Shown piece after piece: positions 8,736 through 15,783 of a DNA stretch of 64,000 bases. The position numbers and the translations under genes were made by a program. The notes under the pieces were generated by a model. That model was given only the letters and a program-made list of their open reading frames with translations, did not search any database and was not told the origin of the DNA. The DNA is from SIRX01 sp965213905 (lineage in GTDB: Bacteria > Actinomycetota > Rubrobacteria > Rubrobacterales > Rubrobacteraceae). Position 1 is the stretch's first letter. Each line of letters begins with the position of its first letter. The DNA lies in the NCBI GenBank assembly GCA_965213905.1, contig CBDCAK010000001.1, positions 179,453-243,452 on the forward strand, written 5' to 3'.

Positions 8736-9395
8736 CTAGTTGGGAAGCGAGCGCAGGAAAGCATCGAAGTGTTCGGGGTCGCGAAGAGGTGGTCCGTGTC
8801 CGAACAGGACGAGCCTGGGTCGGAGGCCGATGAGTTTGCGGGCTGACTCCCGGTTGCGTACCGGATCCGGCGTGAACACAGCCGGCGGTTCTCGTAGACC
8901 GGGTCTCAGCGTGGCGAAGCTTATGTTGCGCAGTACATCTCCGAGAACGAGCACCCCGCTCTGCTCATCCCAATACACCATGTGACCATCCGAGTGTCCC
9001 GGCGTTTCTATCACGACGAACCGCCCGACGGACTCTCCCTCTTTCAGTCGGCGGGTAACGGGATGTGGAGGGCCGGTCCAAATAGTGTCTAGCGTACGCG
9101 TGATCGGGTTAGACGGAATAGACATGGGCCCATCACCCGCTATAGCGTTGGCATCTTCAGCACCAACGAAGAGTGGTAGACCAAACGCCTCACAGACCTC
9201 ATGGCTCCCACCCTGGTGATCTGGATGCGCATGCGTGAGAGCGTGGGCCGAGACTTCTTGGCCCTGGAGTTTCCGGAGCAGGTGTCGCTGCGACTTGCGA
9301 GTACCGGCGTCGAAGAGGATGCCATCTGCCAAGTACGCATTGATACCACTAGACGGCGCCAGTGGAAGGTGCAAAACGTCCTTGTCAAGCTGCAC
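8736..9395 (-). CDS. MBL-fold metallo-hydrolase
   Basis: 219 residues with the metallo-beta-lactamase fold motif HALTHAHPDHQGG (HxHxDH), a later His in IETPGHSDGHMVYWD, an Asp in VLVLGDVLRN, and VLFGHGPPL near the C-terminus, which are the metal ligands of the superfamily. Related proteins hydrolyse lactones, thioesters or glutathione thioesters; the substrate here is not known. The GTG start at 9395 has an AGGAG box 7-8 nt upstream and sits 1 nt after the stop of the epimerase-like gene, so the two are co-translated. Probably controlled by the ArsR-like regulator upstream. Confidence 0.88.
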   Translation of the reverse strand: MQLDKDVLHLPLAPSSGINAYLADGILFDAGTRKSQRHLLRKLQGQEVSAHALTHAHPDHQGGSHEVCEAFGLPLFVGAEDANAIAGDGPMSIPSNPITRTLDTIWTGPPHPVTRRLKEGESVGRFVVIETPGHSDGHMVYWDEQSGVLVLGDVLRNISFATLRPGLREPPAVFTPDPVRNRESARKLIGLRPRLVLFGHGPPLRDPEHFDAFLRSLPN

Positions 9396-9396
9396 G

Positions 9397-10464
9397 CTAT
9401 ATCTCCTGTGGCGTTACGCTGGCCGGACTCACCATCCGATTGCGAATTTGTGCGGCATCCTTTACCTTCTCGGGCTGGTGTTTCAGGTACCAGGCCGCCG
9501 TATTGCGCATCGTCTCCCGAAGCGGCCGGAAGGTTGCGCCCAGCTCCTGCTCGGCTTTCATGGCGCTGGTACGCTTTTTGGCCGTGATCGCCCGGATGCC
9601 GTTGACGGAGAGCGAAGAGGTCCGGCCGGTCAGGGCGCCGACGCGTCCACTAATCCAGGCGACCGCAAGGGCAAGCGCGGTCGGCACCTGTCGGGTCGGG
9701 GCCGGTACGCCGGTAACGTCTTCCAGAGCCGCCATTATCTCGACCTGGCTTACGTGGTGGGCGGCGGCGATGTATGACTCTCCTCCCTTACCACTGTCGG
9801 CTGCCGCCAGCATGACCTGGGCGACGTCGCGGGCGTCCGCCACGTCTACGCCGGATTCCAGGACTATCGGTAGGCGGCGGTTGAGGAAGTCGAGCACGAA
9901 CTGGCCGCCGCCCGTAGGGGCGGCGTCGTGCGGCCCGAACATCAACGACGGCTTGACCGTAACCACTGGTGTAGCGTGATCTTTCGCGAACTCCGCTATG
10001 GCTCTATCTCCTAGAATTTTGCTCTTCGCGTAGAGGTCGAGCGCCTCTTCCGGATCGGCGAGGTTCGTCTCGTCGCTGATCCCACCATCGCTACGTTTCC
10101 GGATCGTGGTATTGGAAGAGGTGTGGACTATCTTTCCGACTCCTCTGTCCTCAGCTTCTTCAAAGAGCCGGATCGTATTCTTAACGTTGATCTTCTCCAA
10201 CATCGGCCAGTGTGTCCCAGGAGCCAGGGCCTCCCGAAAATAGGCCGCAGTATGGAACAGCACGTCCATACCCTCTAGCGCCCGCGAAAACCCCCGAACG
10301 TCGGTCATGTCGCCCCGGACGAACTCGACGCCGAGATCCCCCAACAGCCGCTCCGCCTTCTCCTCCGAACGAACCAGCACCCGAACTTCGTGCCCCCGTT
10401 CAACGAGCTCCCGCACCAGGTTGTTGCCCAACATCCCCGTACCGCCGGTAACAAACGCTTTCAC
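9397..10464 (-). CDS. NAD-dependent epimerase/dehydratase family protein
   Basis: 355 residues, extended SDR type. The N-terminus has the Rossmann nucleotide-binding motif MKAFVTGGTGMLGNNLVREL (TGxxGxxG); the catalytic YxxxK is DLYAKSK (about residues 144-150) with an upstream Ser/Thr-rich HTSSNTT. This resembles dihydroflavonol-4-reductase-like SDRs acting on small carbonyl compounds. It is the first gene of a two-gene unit with the MBL hydrolase. A sequence repeated upstream of arsR (TTAAACT.ATTTA) precedes its start at 10501-10516, suggesting control by that regulator. Confidence 0.9.
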   Translation of the reverse strand: MKAFVTGGTGMLGNNLVRELVERGHEVRVLVRSEEKAERLLGDLGVEFVRGDMTDVRGFSRALEGMDVLFHTAAYFREALAPGTHWPMLEKINVKNTIRLFEEAEDRGVGKIVHTSSNTTIRKRSDGGISDETNLADPEEALDLYAKSKILGDRAIAEFAKDHATPVVTVKPSLMFGPHDAAPTGGGQFVLDFLNRRLPIVLESGVDVADARDVAQVMLAAADSGKGGESYIAAAHHVSQVEIMAALEDVTGVPAPTRQVPTALALAVAWISGRVGALTGRTSSLSVNGIRAITAKKRTSAMKAEQELGATFRPLRETMRNTAAWYLKHQPEKVKDAAQIRNRMVSPASVTPQEI

Positions 10465-10500
10465 GATTTACTCCTTTCACACGCTAGCTACTAGAAAACG

Positions 10501-10516
10501 AACTTAAACTCATTTA
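10501..10516. promoter_or_regulatory. Candidate ArsR operator upstream of epimerase gene
   Basis: AACTTAAACTCATTTA lies 37 bp upstream of the epimerase-like start. A near copy (TTTAAACTTATTTA on the minus strand) is found at 10906-10920 just upstream of the arsR start. The AT-rich imperfect repeat shared by the two promoters is what an ArsR-family autoregulator would be expected to bind. Confidence 0.5.
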
Positions 10517-10573
10517 CCTAAATTGCAAAATAAATCATTGATCCTCCTTCCTTTGAACCCCTTTGAGGTAGTC

Positions 10574-10894
10574 TCAGGACGATTCCTCTCCGGGCCGGGC
10601 TTTGCCCTCCACTATTTCGGCCAGGTTTCGTAGTTGTGCGGCGGTATTCACGTGGTTTAGCGTGTAGAAGACTTCCTGGCCTACCTTCTGACTGCTGGCG
10701 ATCCCGGCGTTCTTGAGGACTTTGAGGTGGTGTGAAATCGCCGGGCGCGACAGCTCGAAGTGGCCCGCGATGTGTCCCACGTTAGAGCGTCCCTGCTTTG
10801 TAAGCAGGTAGATGATCTCCAACCGCGCAGGATCCCCAATTCCCATCAAGAACTCCACGGTCTTCTCCCAATTGAACTCCTCAGCCAAAACCAC
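10574..10894 (-). CDS. ArsR-family winged-helix regulator
   Basis: 106 residues, normal size for the family. The HTH core reads DPARLEIIYLLTKQG..NVG, HIAGHFELSRPAISHHLKVL, followed by the beta wing KVGQEVFYTLN. There is no CxC metal-binding motif in the recognition helix, so metal sensing of the ArsR type is unlikely; many such proteins respond to redox state or small molecules. It lies upstream of the epimerase/MBL pair in the same orientation with a 109-bp gap, and similar AT-rich repeats precede both units, which points to control of that pair and of itself. Confidence 0.88.
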   Translation of the reverse strand: MVLAEEFNWEKTVEFLMGIGDPARLEIIYLLTKQGRSNVGHIAGHFELSRPAISHHLKVLKNAGIASSQKVGQEVFYTLNHVNTAAQLRNLAEIVEGKARPGEESS

Positions 10895-10905
10895 CGCCCT
10901 CTAAA

Positions 10906-10920
10906 TAAATAAGTTTAAAG
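10906..10920. promoter_or_regulatory. Candidate ArsR operator upstream of arsR
   Basis: TAAATAAGTTTAAAG, 12 bp upstream of the arsR start; the reverse complement matches the sequence at 10501-10516. Likely autoregulatory site, by inference. Confidence 0.45.
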
Positions 10921-11070
10921 CTATTTACGAGTTTAGCTATTCGCTGGGGAAAGTCAAGAGTCCTTCAGGCTGTGAGTGTCAAGCCCCGTGAGAAAAATTC
11001 CCTTTAGGCTTTACTGGGCCAACCGGCGTTTGCAGGCGGTGCTTCAAACTGGTCAGTTCCAGAACGATCC

Positions 11071-11098
11071 ACTACACGGAATGCCCCTTCCGTGTAGT
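11071..11098. other. Perfect 11-6-11 palindrome, candidate recombination core site
   Basis: Arms ACTACACGGAA (11071-11081) and TTCCGTGTAGT (11088-11098) are perfect inverted repeats around a 6-bp centre, TGCCCC. This is the geometry of tyrosine recombinase core sites (two 11-bp arms, 6-bp overlap region). It ends 12 bp before the start of a tyrosine recombinase gene inside a Tn3-type element, the same arrangement as TnpI and its internal resolution site in Tn4430-like transposons. It also overlaps where the recombinase promoter or ribosome site should be, so binding may autoregulate the gene. Confidence 0.75.
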
Positions 11099-11109
11099 AA
11101 AGTACCCCT

Positions 11110-12240
11110 ATGGAGACTGAAAACCAGCGCGAGGGTGTCGTTTATCTGGAGAAATTTACTTCACGGAAGGATAGACGCTCCGAACTAAGGCTCGATGAAA
11201 CGCCGGATAGCCTTCGGGATTGGATAGGGCGTTACCTGGAGCTGGCAGTGGTCGGAGTGCGCTCAAAGACGGTTGCGGAGAAAGCCGCGTTGCACCTGGG
11301 GAGGTTTGTAGAGTTCTTCGAGAAGGCTTACGGGCATGACCGGATCTCGACGGTGGTGCATCGGGATGTGCAGTCATGGCAACGGTCATTGGTCGATAGT
11401 GGGCTTGCTCCTGCTACCGTGAACAACCACCTGGCTTCGCTGTCGGCGTTCACGACGTGGGTGGAGATGCTGGCGCCGGACCTATTTCCTGCGGGTGACC
11501 CCGCCAAGGGGATTAAAGAGCTGAGGCTGCCGCCTTTGGAGCCGCGGGCGCTCTCGGAGGCAGAGGTGCGCTCGCTGAAAAACGTGTGCGACCGCTTAGA
11601 GCGGTTCCATGAGCTGAAAGGGCGAGAGTGGAAGGATCGTGGCGAGCGGGTGGGGCACGCACGAGGGAGGCCGGTCCGCGACCGGGCCATCGTCTTCTTG
11701 CTGCTCTCCACGGGTCTGCGTCGCGAGGAGCTGGTGACGCTTGATCTCTCCCAGGTGCAGCCCAATGAGCCAGAGAGGCTGCGGGCGGCAAGACTGGTTC
11801 GGGTTCGCGGGGTGAAGGGCAAGGGTGGAACCGAGCGCAACGTATTTCTCTCGAAGGATGCCCGCGAAGCGCTTGCCGAATACCTGCAGACGGAGCGGTT
11901 GAAGGACGTTGGCGAAGACGACGAGAGTGAGGCGCTATTCTTGAGTGCCGTTGGTACGCCGGCACGACGCGATGATGGCCGGCTCTCGGTGCGGTCGATC
12001 AACTTGTTGCTGGAGAGGATCGGGCGCTGGCACGACGCGGAGGTTTCGGACCCGGCACGCGAGATCTCTCTTTTGAAACCGCATGACCTCAGGCACACCT
12101 TCGCTTACCGACTGGCGCAAGAGACGGGTAAGGACGCCTACGAGCTGGAGAGGCGGCTCGGGCATGGTTCCCAGCGCTATATTCAGCGCTATACCAACCC
12201 GCCCGAGGACGTGGCAGCCGGGTACGTAGAAGAATTCTGA
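11110..12240 (+). CDS. Tyrosine recombinase, TnpI-like resolvase candidate
   Basis: 376 residues. The N-terminal SAM-like domain (about residues 28-120) precedes a catalytic domain with Arg in STGLRREELVTLDL, Lys in GVKGKGGTERNVFL, HxxR in KPHDLRHTFAYRL, a later His in RRLGHGSQ and the nucleophile Tyr in RYIQRYTN: the full R-K-H-R-H-Y set. A stretch (KGREWKDRGERVGHARGRP) between the domains is longer than in XerC/D. Position inside the Tn3-type element, 12 bp after an 11-6-11 palindrome, suggests it resolves cointegrates as TnpI does. It ends 21 bp before the right terminal repeat. Confidence 0.9.
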   Translation: METENQREGVVYLEKFTSRKDRRSELRLDETPDSLRDWIGRYLELAVVGVRSKTVAEKAALHLGRFVEFFEKAYGHDRISTVVHRDVQSWQRSLVDSGLAPATVNNHLASLSAFTTWVEMLAPDLFPAGDPAKGIKELRLPPLEPRALSEAEVRSLKNVCDRLERFHELKGREWKDRGERVGHARGRPVRDRAIVFLLLSTGLRREELVTLDLSQVQPNEPERLRAARLVRVRGVKGKGGTERNVFLSKDAREALAEYLQTERLKDVGEDDESEALFLSAVGTPARRDDGRLSVRSINLLLERIGRWHDAEVSDPAREISLLKPHDLRHTFAYRLAQETGKDAYELERRLGHGSQRYIQRYTNPPEDVAAGYVEEF

Positions 12241-12246
12241 GTTGCC

Positions 12247-12750
12247 TTACAATGTAAACCCAGATTGCGGCTGGTGACACGAACCGTAACTCTGCCCCTT
12301 ATAACGAGGGATCATTGTAATCCGCTGCGCGGTACTGGCGGTCTTCCTGCCCTCGTCGTCTTCTACAATCGCCAGTACCACGAATTTCCTGCCCACCAGA
12401 AAATCCCATCCTTCCTCTGGCTTTTCTGGTACTTCGTAAACATGCTGGAGTCGGAGCGTATTTTCCGGTAGGTCAGAGCTTCCAGAGGTAGCCGTTTGCT
12501 GCAAATGAAAGAAGCGAAGGTCAATTTTATCGCCCGTATCCGAGTCTTCCCAATATATAGTAATAAACCTGTGACTGTCGTCGTACACGATGTCGAGGGT
12601 AGCCACGACACTATCTGTTGTCACCGAAAACGATTTTAGTTCTCTTGTAATGGCTTCAGGGGCGATAGGATCTACAACGTATACGTTGTTTACGACCTCA
12701 TGGGCGAATACTTTGGATTTGTACTCGGGTTTCTCGGCGTATGTGGTCAT
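12247..12750 (-). CDS. Hypothetical protein, 3' end replaced by transposon sequence
   Basis: 167 residues, not recognised. It is rich in beta-strand-like sequence with acidic loops (VTTDSVVATLDIVYDDSHRF, ITIYWEDSDTGDKIDLRFF, VGRKFVVLAIVEDDEGRKT) and has no signal peptide or membrane segment. The last residues (about GSCHQPQSGFTL) are encoded by the right terminal repeat of the Tn3-type element (12262-12298), so the natural C-terminus has been cut off by the insertion and the stop is accidental. The start at 12750 has a plausible GGAG-type sequence upstream. Confidence 0.55.
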   Translation of the reverse strand: MTTYAEKPEYKSKVFAHEVVNNVYVVDPIAPEAITRELKSFSVTTDSVVATLDIVYDDSHRFITIYWEDSDTGDKIDLRFFHLQQTATSGSSDLPENTLRLQHVYEVPEKPEEGWDFLVGRKFVVLAIVEDDEGRKTASTAQRITMIPRYKGQSYGSCHQPQSGFTL

Positions 12751-12828
12751 GTGTTCGACTCCTTTTTCGGTGAGGTGTGGTTTGTGGTGTCAAGCCTGCG
12801 CTCAGTAGCTGTACGCCAATGAGTATGA

Positions 12829-13893
12829 TCAGGTACTACCAGCGCCGTCTTTCTCCGCCAGCATGACGAACCGCGTGGGGAGCGGCTGTTCGGCCACGCG
12901 CGCGTTCGCGAACCCGGCCTCTGCGAGAAGCTCGCGTAGCTGTTCCTGCGTGATCATGCCGCACCCTACCAAAGCCTCGTGCAACTGCACCCCGGCCAGC
13001 GCCTTGTACACCGGTGACACGCGGTACTCTCCTGGAGAGTCGGGATAGGGCAACTCCGAGACCATCACCGTCCCACTAGGCTTGAGAGCGCGCCGCACGC
13101 AGGAGAGCACGTTTCGGTACTCTGCCGGACCACCCGTTTCGTGCAGGGCGATACTAATGGTGACGAGGTCGTAGGTGTCTTCCTCGTCCAGCTCGTTGAC
13201 GTCGCCGTGACGGACCTCGACCCGTTCGCCGAGACCGGCTTCGGCAATAGTTTGCCGGGCCAGTGCCAGACTCGGGGCATCGAACTCCAGACCTACCACT
13301 TGCGCGCTGGGGAAGCGTTTGGCGTAGTGCACAGCGTGGTGACCACCGCCGGCCCCGACATCCAGTATTCTGCCGGTCCGCTCCAGCTTTTCGAGTGTTT
13401 CCGGCGCTTGAGGCAAGACCTGCTCGGTAAATACGCCGCAGTCGGGCTTTGTCAGGTTCTTGAGCGCCTCGATCAGGAAGGAGTCGTGATCGCTGCGGGG
13501 CCATATTCCGCCCGTGCGAAGATACTCGGGAAAAGCCCGGTAGTCCTCGTAGAGGGCGGTGTAGAACTGAATGCGTCCCCCGGTGAATTGCGGATCCGTA
13601 GGGTCGAGCAACAAAGACTCCATATACGGCGCGAGCCGGTAACCAGAACGCTCGTCCCAATCCAGAAACTCAAAGGCGTACGCCCCTCTGCACCAGACCT
13701 GGACGTAACGTACTTTGTAGTCGAGCCTCTCTGCCAGTGCTTCTTCTGTGACGCCTGCATTGCCGGAATCGGCGATGGCCCGAAACAGGCCGGCCTTCAA
13801 GCCGATGTCTGCGATCCACGCCGCCTGGTTGCCCATGAGGTAACCGAACAGCTTCTGCCACTGGGCTTGCTTGGCATCGCTTTGTGTTGTCAC
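12829..13893 (-). CDS. Two-domain SAM methyltransferase (winged helix plus class I core)
   Basis: 354 residues. The N-terminal third has a winged-helix dimerisation-like region (AWIADIGLKAGLFRAIADSG, VTEEALAERLDYKVRYVQVW), followed by a class I core with motif I GRILDVGAGGGHHAVHYAKRF, acidic VVGLEFDAPSLALA, a DVNELDEEDTYDLVTISIALHE stretch and LKPSGTVMVSELPYPDSPG. This layout is that of small-molecule O- or C-methyltransferases of secondary metabolism. It is the last gene of the zinc-ribbon/methyltransferase series and is preceded by its own small zinc-ribbon gene at 13955-14263. Substrate unknown. Confidence 0.86.
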   Translation of the reverse strand: MTTQSDAKQAQWQKLFGYLMGNQAAWIADIGLKAGLFRAIADSGNAGVTEEALAERLDYKVRYVQVWCRGAYAFEFLDWDERSGYRLAPYMESLLLDPTDPQFTGGRIQFYTALYEDYRAFPEYLRTGGIWPRSDHDSFLIEALKNLTKPDCGVFTEQVLPQAPETLEKLERTGRILDVGAGGGHHAVHYAKRFPSAQVVGLEFDAPSLALARQTIAEAGLGERVEVRHGDVNELDEEDTYDLVTISIALHETGGPAEYRNVLSCVRRALKPSGTVMVSELPYPDSPGEYRVSPVYKALAGVQLHEALVGCGMITQEQLRELLAEAGFANARVAEQPLPTRFVMLAEKDGAGST

Positions 13894-13954
13894 GTCGTTT
13901 CCTTTCTTTTCGCTCGTTGGCTACTACGGTGCTTGAGTGATCTCTACTCGCCGC

Positions 13955-14263
13955 TCACCTCTCTGTCCGGCGATCTCGATGTTTTGGCTGACTGTTTGCC
14001 CGCGTCAGGTACACGACCTCCGAGCCGCACGATGGGCACCGATATACCCCATCCGGTAAGCGGCGCGTCTCTGGGCGCCCGCACTTGCAGGGGTGCTCTC
14101 CTTTGGCATCGGGGAGCTTCCTTATCTGGCGGAGGGTATTGAAGAAGCCGTAGCTGATCGTGTCCTTGCATTCCGTGCAACGGGCTAGAAAGGGATGGAC
14201 CATGCGCATCTTCCCGTGCCCGCATAGGGGACAGGAAACCGGGCTAAGCTGGTCGTAGATCAT
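13955..14263 (-). CDS. Small protein with zinc-ribbon motifs
   Basis: 102 residues with four Cys pairs: CPLCGHGKM, CTECKD, CKCGRPE and CPSCGSE. The spacing suggests two treble-clef or zinc-ribbon knuckles. Between them is a basic stretch (YGFFNTLRQIRKLPDAKG). No catalytic motif; the role may be structural, RNA/DNA binding or protein partnering. It lies between two methyltransferase genes in the same orientation and mirrors the second zinc-ribbon gene at 15197-15406, so each methyltransferase has a zinc-ribbon gene just upstream. Confidence 0.75.
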   Translation of the reverse strand: MIYDQLSPVSCPLCGHGKMRMVHPFLARCTECKDTISYGFFNTLRQIRKLPDAKGEHPCKCGRPETRRLPDGVYRCPSCGSEVVYLTRANSQPKHRDRRTER

Positions 14264-14308
14264 TGTTCTCCTCTTTTGAAGGGTTTCGTCTGGGCGCTCG
14301 ATAGGCCT

Positions 14309-15118
14309 TCACCGGACGCCCACGACTTCTAGGTAGTCGGAGGGCAGCACGGCCGTTTCGTCACCAGAGACGTTCCAGTAGTGAATGAGCTCTTCGAGGT
14401 CGCTTTCGAGGGCCTCGCGTCCGTCTTCGTCGAGGCTTTCGAACGCCTTGTGCATTGGACCGTAGTAAGAGCGGAAACGTTCGATGAAGTGCTCCGCAGA
14501 GAGGTAGCGGAACACGTAGGTACGCCGCCGGGTTTCCAGCGAGGAGACATCATCGCCCAGGAGTTCCTGCAGCCGTTCCTCGGTGCCCCAGAGTGGCGGT
14601 GGCTTGATACCGGGCGGCGGGGGAAAGTGCTTGCCGACGGTGCGGAACACGTTGCCGATGTAGCCGTCGGGCACCCAGTTGGCGAGCCCGATCTTGCCCC
14701 CCGGCTTGCAGACCCGCAAGAGCTCGCCCGCCGCCCTCTTCTGGTCCGGGGCGAACATCGCGCCGACCGTCGAGAGCACTGCGTCGAACGATCCGTCGGG
14801 GTAGGGTAATTCCTCCGCGTCGCCGACCTCGAAGGTGATGTCGAGGTGTTCGGCCTCCGCGCGCTTTCTTGCCTGCTCGATCAGCTCCGGAACGTAGTCA
14901 AGGCCGGTAACCTTGCAGAAGCGGCGGGCGGCGGAGATGGCGGTGTTGCCGGAGCCGGTCGCAACGTCTAGGATCTTTCGTCCGGAGCGGAGGTCCACGG
15001 CCTCACACAGTTGTTCACCCATAATGACCAGGGGATTGCCGATCCTGGCGTAGTTGCCCGAGGTCCACGTCTTCTGCTGGCGTTCCTTGATCGTGGTCAG
15101 GGTGGGTTGGGTGGTCAT
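14309..15118 (-). CDS. UbiE-like SAM-dependent methyltransferase
   Basis: 269 residues, class I methyltransferase. Motif I is GRKILDVATGSGNTAISAAR, with VTGLDYVPELIEQARKRAE, GDAEELPYPDGSFDAVLSTVGAMFAPD and LLRVCKPGGKIGLANWVPDG following in order, as in the Methyltransf_11/UbiE group acting on quinones, sterols or other small molecules. The substrate is unknown. Flanking genes are zinc-ribbon proteins on both sides. The operon as a whole likely reads from a promoter near 15.47 kb that carries SARP-type repeats. Confidence 0.88.
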   Translation of the reverse strand: MTTQPTLTTIKERQQKTWTSGNYARIGNPLVIMGEQLCEAVDLRSGRKILDVATGSGNTAISAARRFCKVTGLDYVPELIEQARKRAEAEHLDITFEVGDAEELPYPDGSFDAVLSTVGAMFAPDQKRAAGELLRVCKPGGKIGLANWVPDGYIGNVFRTVGKHFPPPPGIKPPPLWGTEERLQELLGDDVSSLETRRRTYVFRYLSAEHFIERFRSYYGPMHKAFESLDEDGREALESDLEELIHYWNVSGDETAVLPSDYLEVVGVR

Positions 15119-15196
15119 AGCGTTCTCCCTCCTTCGGTTTTTGTTCGATAGCCGGCACCACGCTTGCCTGGTCCTCTGCCACGTGCAGCGTAGAGA

Positions 15197-15406
15197 CTAA
15201 GCAGCGGGACGCCCCTCGTTGGCTGACGCTTCATGCCGACGTTCTGCTTCTTCCAGGATCGGGGAACGCGCCTCTTGCGAGAGCCACTCTAGGTGATCCG
15301 TGTGGCCGCAATCTGGGCATTCCAGCGCCCGTCTTCCATCGCTATCCAGGATCGGCTTCCGGGACCGGATGTCGCCGGACCGTCCACAGTAACAGGCTTC
15401 TTGCAT
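15197..15406 (-). CDS. Small zinc-ribbon protein
   Basis: 69 residues. Cys pairs are MQEACYCGRSGD and ALECPDCGHTDHLEW, spaced as a single zinc ribbon, followed by an acidic helical tail (RSPILEEAERRHEASANEG). It is the first gene of the operon, with a GGAGAG ribosome site directly before ATG 15406. Function not known; see the paired arrangement with the downstream methyltransferase. Confidence 0.72.
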   Translation of the reverse strand: MQEACYCGRSGDIRSRKPILDSDGRRALECPDCGHTDHLEWLSQEARSPILEEAERRHEASANEGRPAA

Positions 15407-15471
15407 CTTGCTCTCCTTTCGATAGCTGTATCCCTTTCGCCGGGTTTTCGCCCGACTCCGTACACTTACCG

Positions 15472-15505
15472 ATTTTAGAAAGCTGCTCTTAACCAGCTCT
15501 TAACC
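15472..15505 (-). promoter_or_regulatory. SARP-type promoter of the zinc-ribbon/methyltransferase operon
   Basis: On the minus strand two direct repeats GGTTAAGAGC occur 11 bp apart (15505-15496 and 15494-15485), followed after 7 bp by TAAAAT (15477-15472), a good -10 hexamer. Heptamer direct repeats with an 11-bp period placed near -35 and a short distance from -10 are the known binding pattern of SARP/BTAD regulators. The gene for such a regulator ends about 280 bp away. The rest of 15407-15783 shows no gene. Confidence 0.65.
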
Positions 15506-15783
15506 GAGGAAGGTTTTTGGTGAGTAGGCATACCTATTTATGCGAGCAAACATGCTCATTTTGTGCTGATTTGGTCTTCGGAAACCGGAAGAAAGCAAGA
15601 AATATGGGTTAAGCTGCGCCGCCGGCGGGCCGCAAGCTACTGTATTATCGGGCCACGCTTGACGCTGTCAGAAAGCATTTGGAGACCGGCGGATAGGAAC
15701 TTCTGTGAAAATCCAGAGGCTATCGAACCAGTAAAAACGGGAAGCTTCTGCGAGATCGTTCCTCTCTCGTCGGCTAGCGCAAC

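Larger units (their letters stand above)
6932..12298. mobile_element. Tn3-family derivative with truncated tnpA and tyrosine recombinase
   Basis: Bounded by inverted repeats that match at 36 of 37 positions: left 6932-6968 (GGGGAAGAGTTACGG...GCAATCT) and right, read on the minus strand, 12298-12262 (GGGGCAGAGTTACGG...GCAATCT). The GGGG start and about 38-bp size are typical of Tn3-family ends. The C-terminus of TnpA reads into the left repeat. The interior holds a beta-propeller protein, MBL hydrolase, epimerase-like enzyme, ArsR regulator, an 11-6-11 palindrome and a tyrosine recombinase. The 5-bp flanks (AGATA left, TTATA right) do not match, so no target duplication is visible. Without a full tnpA it would need a transposase in trans. 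Confidence 0.82.

Noticed and set aside
11071..11098. Chromosomal dif site
   Set aside because: It lies inside a Tn3-type element next to its own recombinase gene and does not resemble the known dif consensus beyond the 11-6-11 geometry.
6927..12303. 5-bp target duplication for the truncated Tn3-type element
   Set aside because: The flanks AGATA and TTATA match in only three of five positions, not enough to claim.
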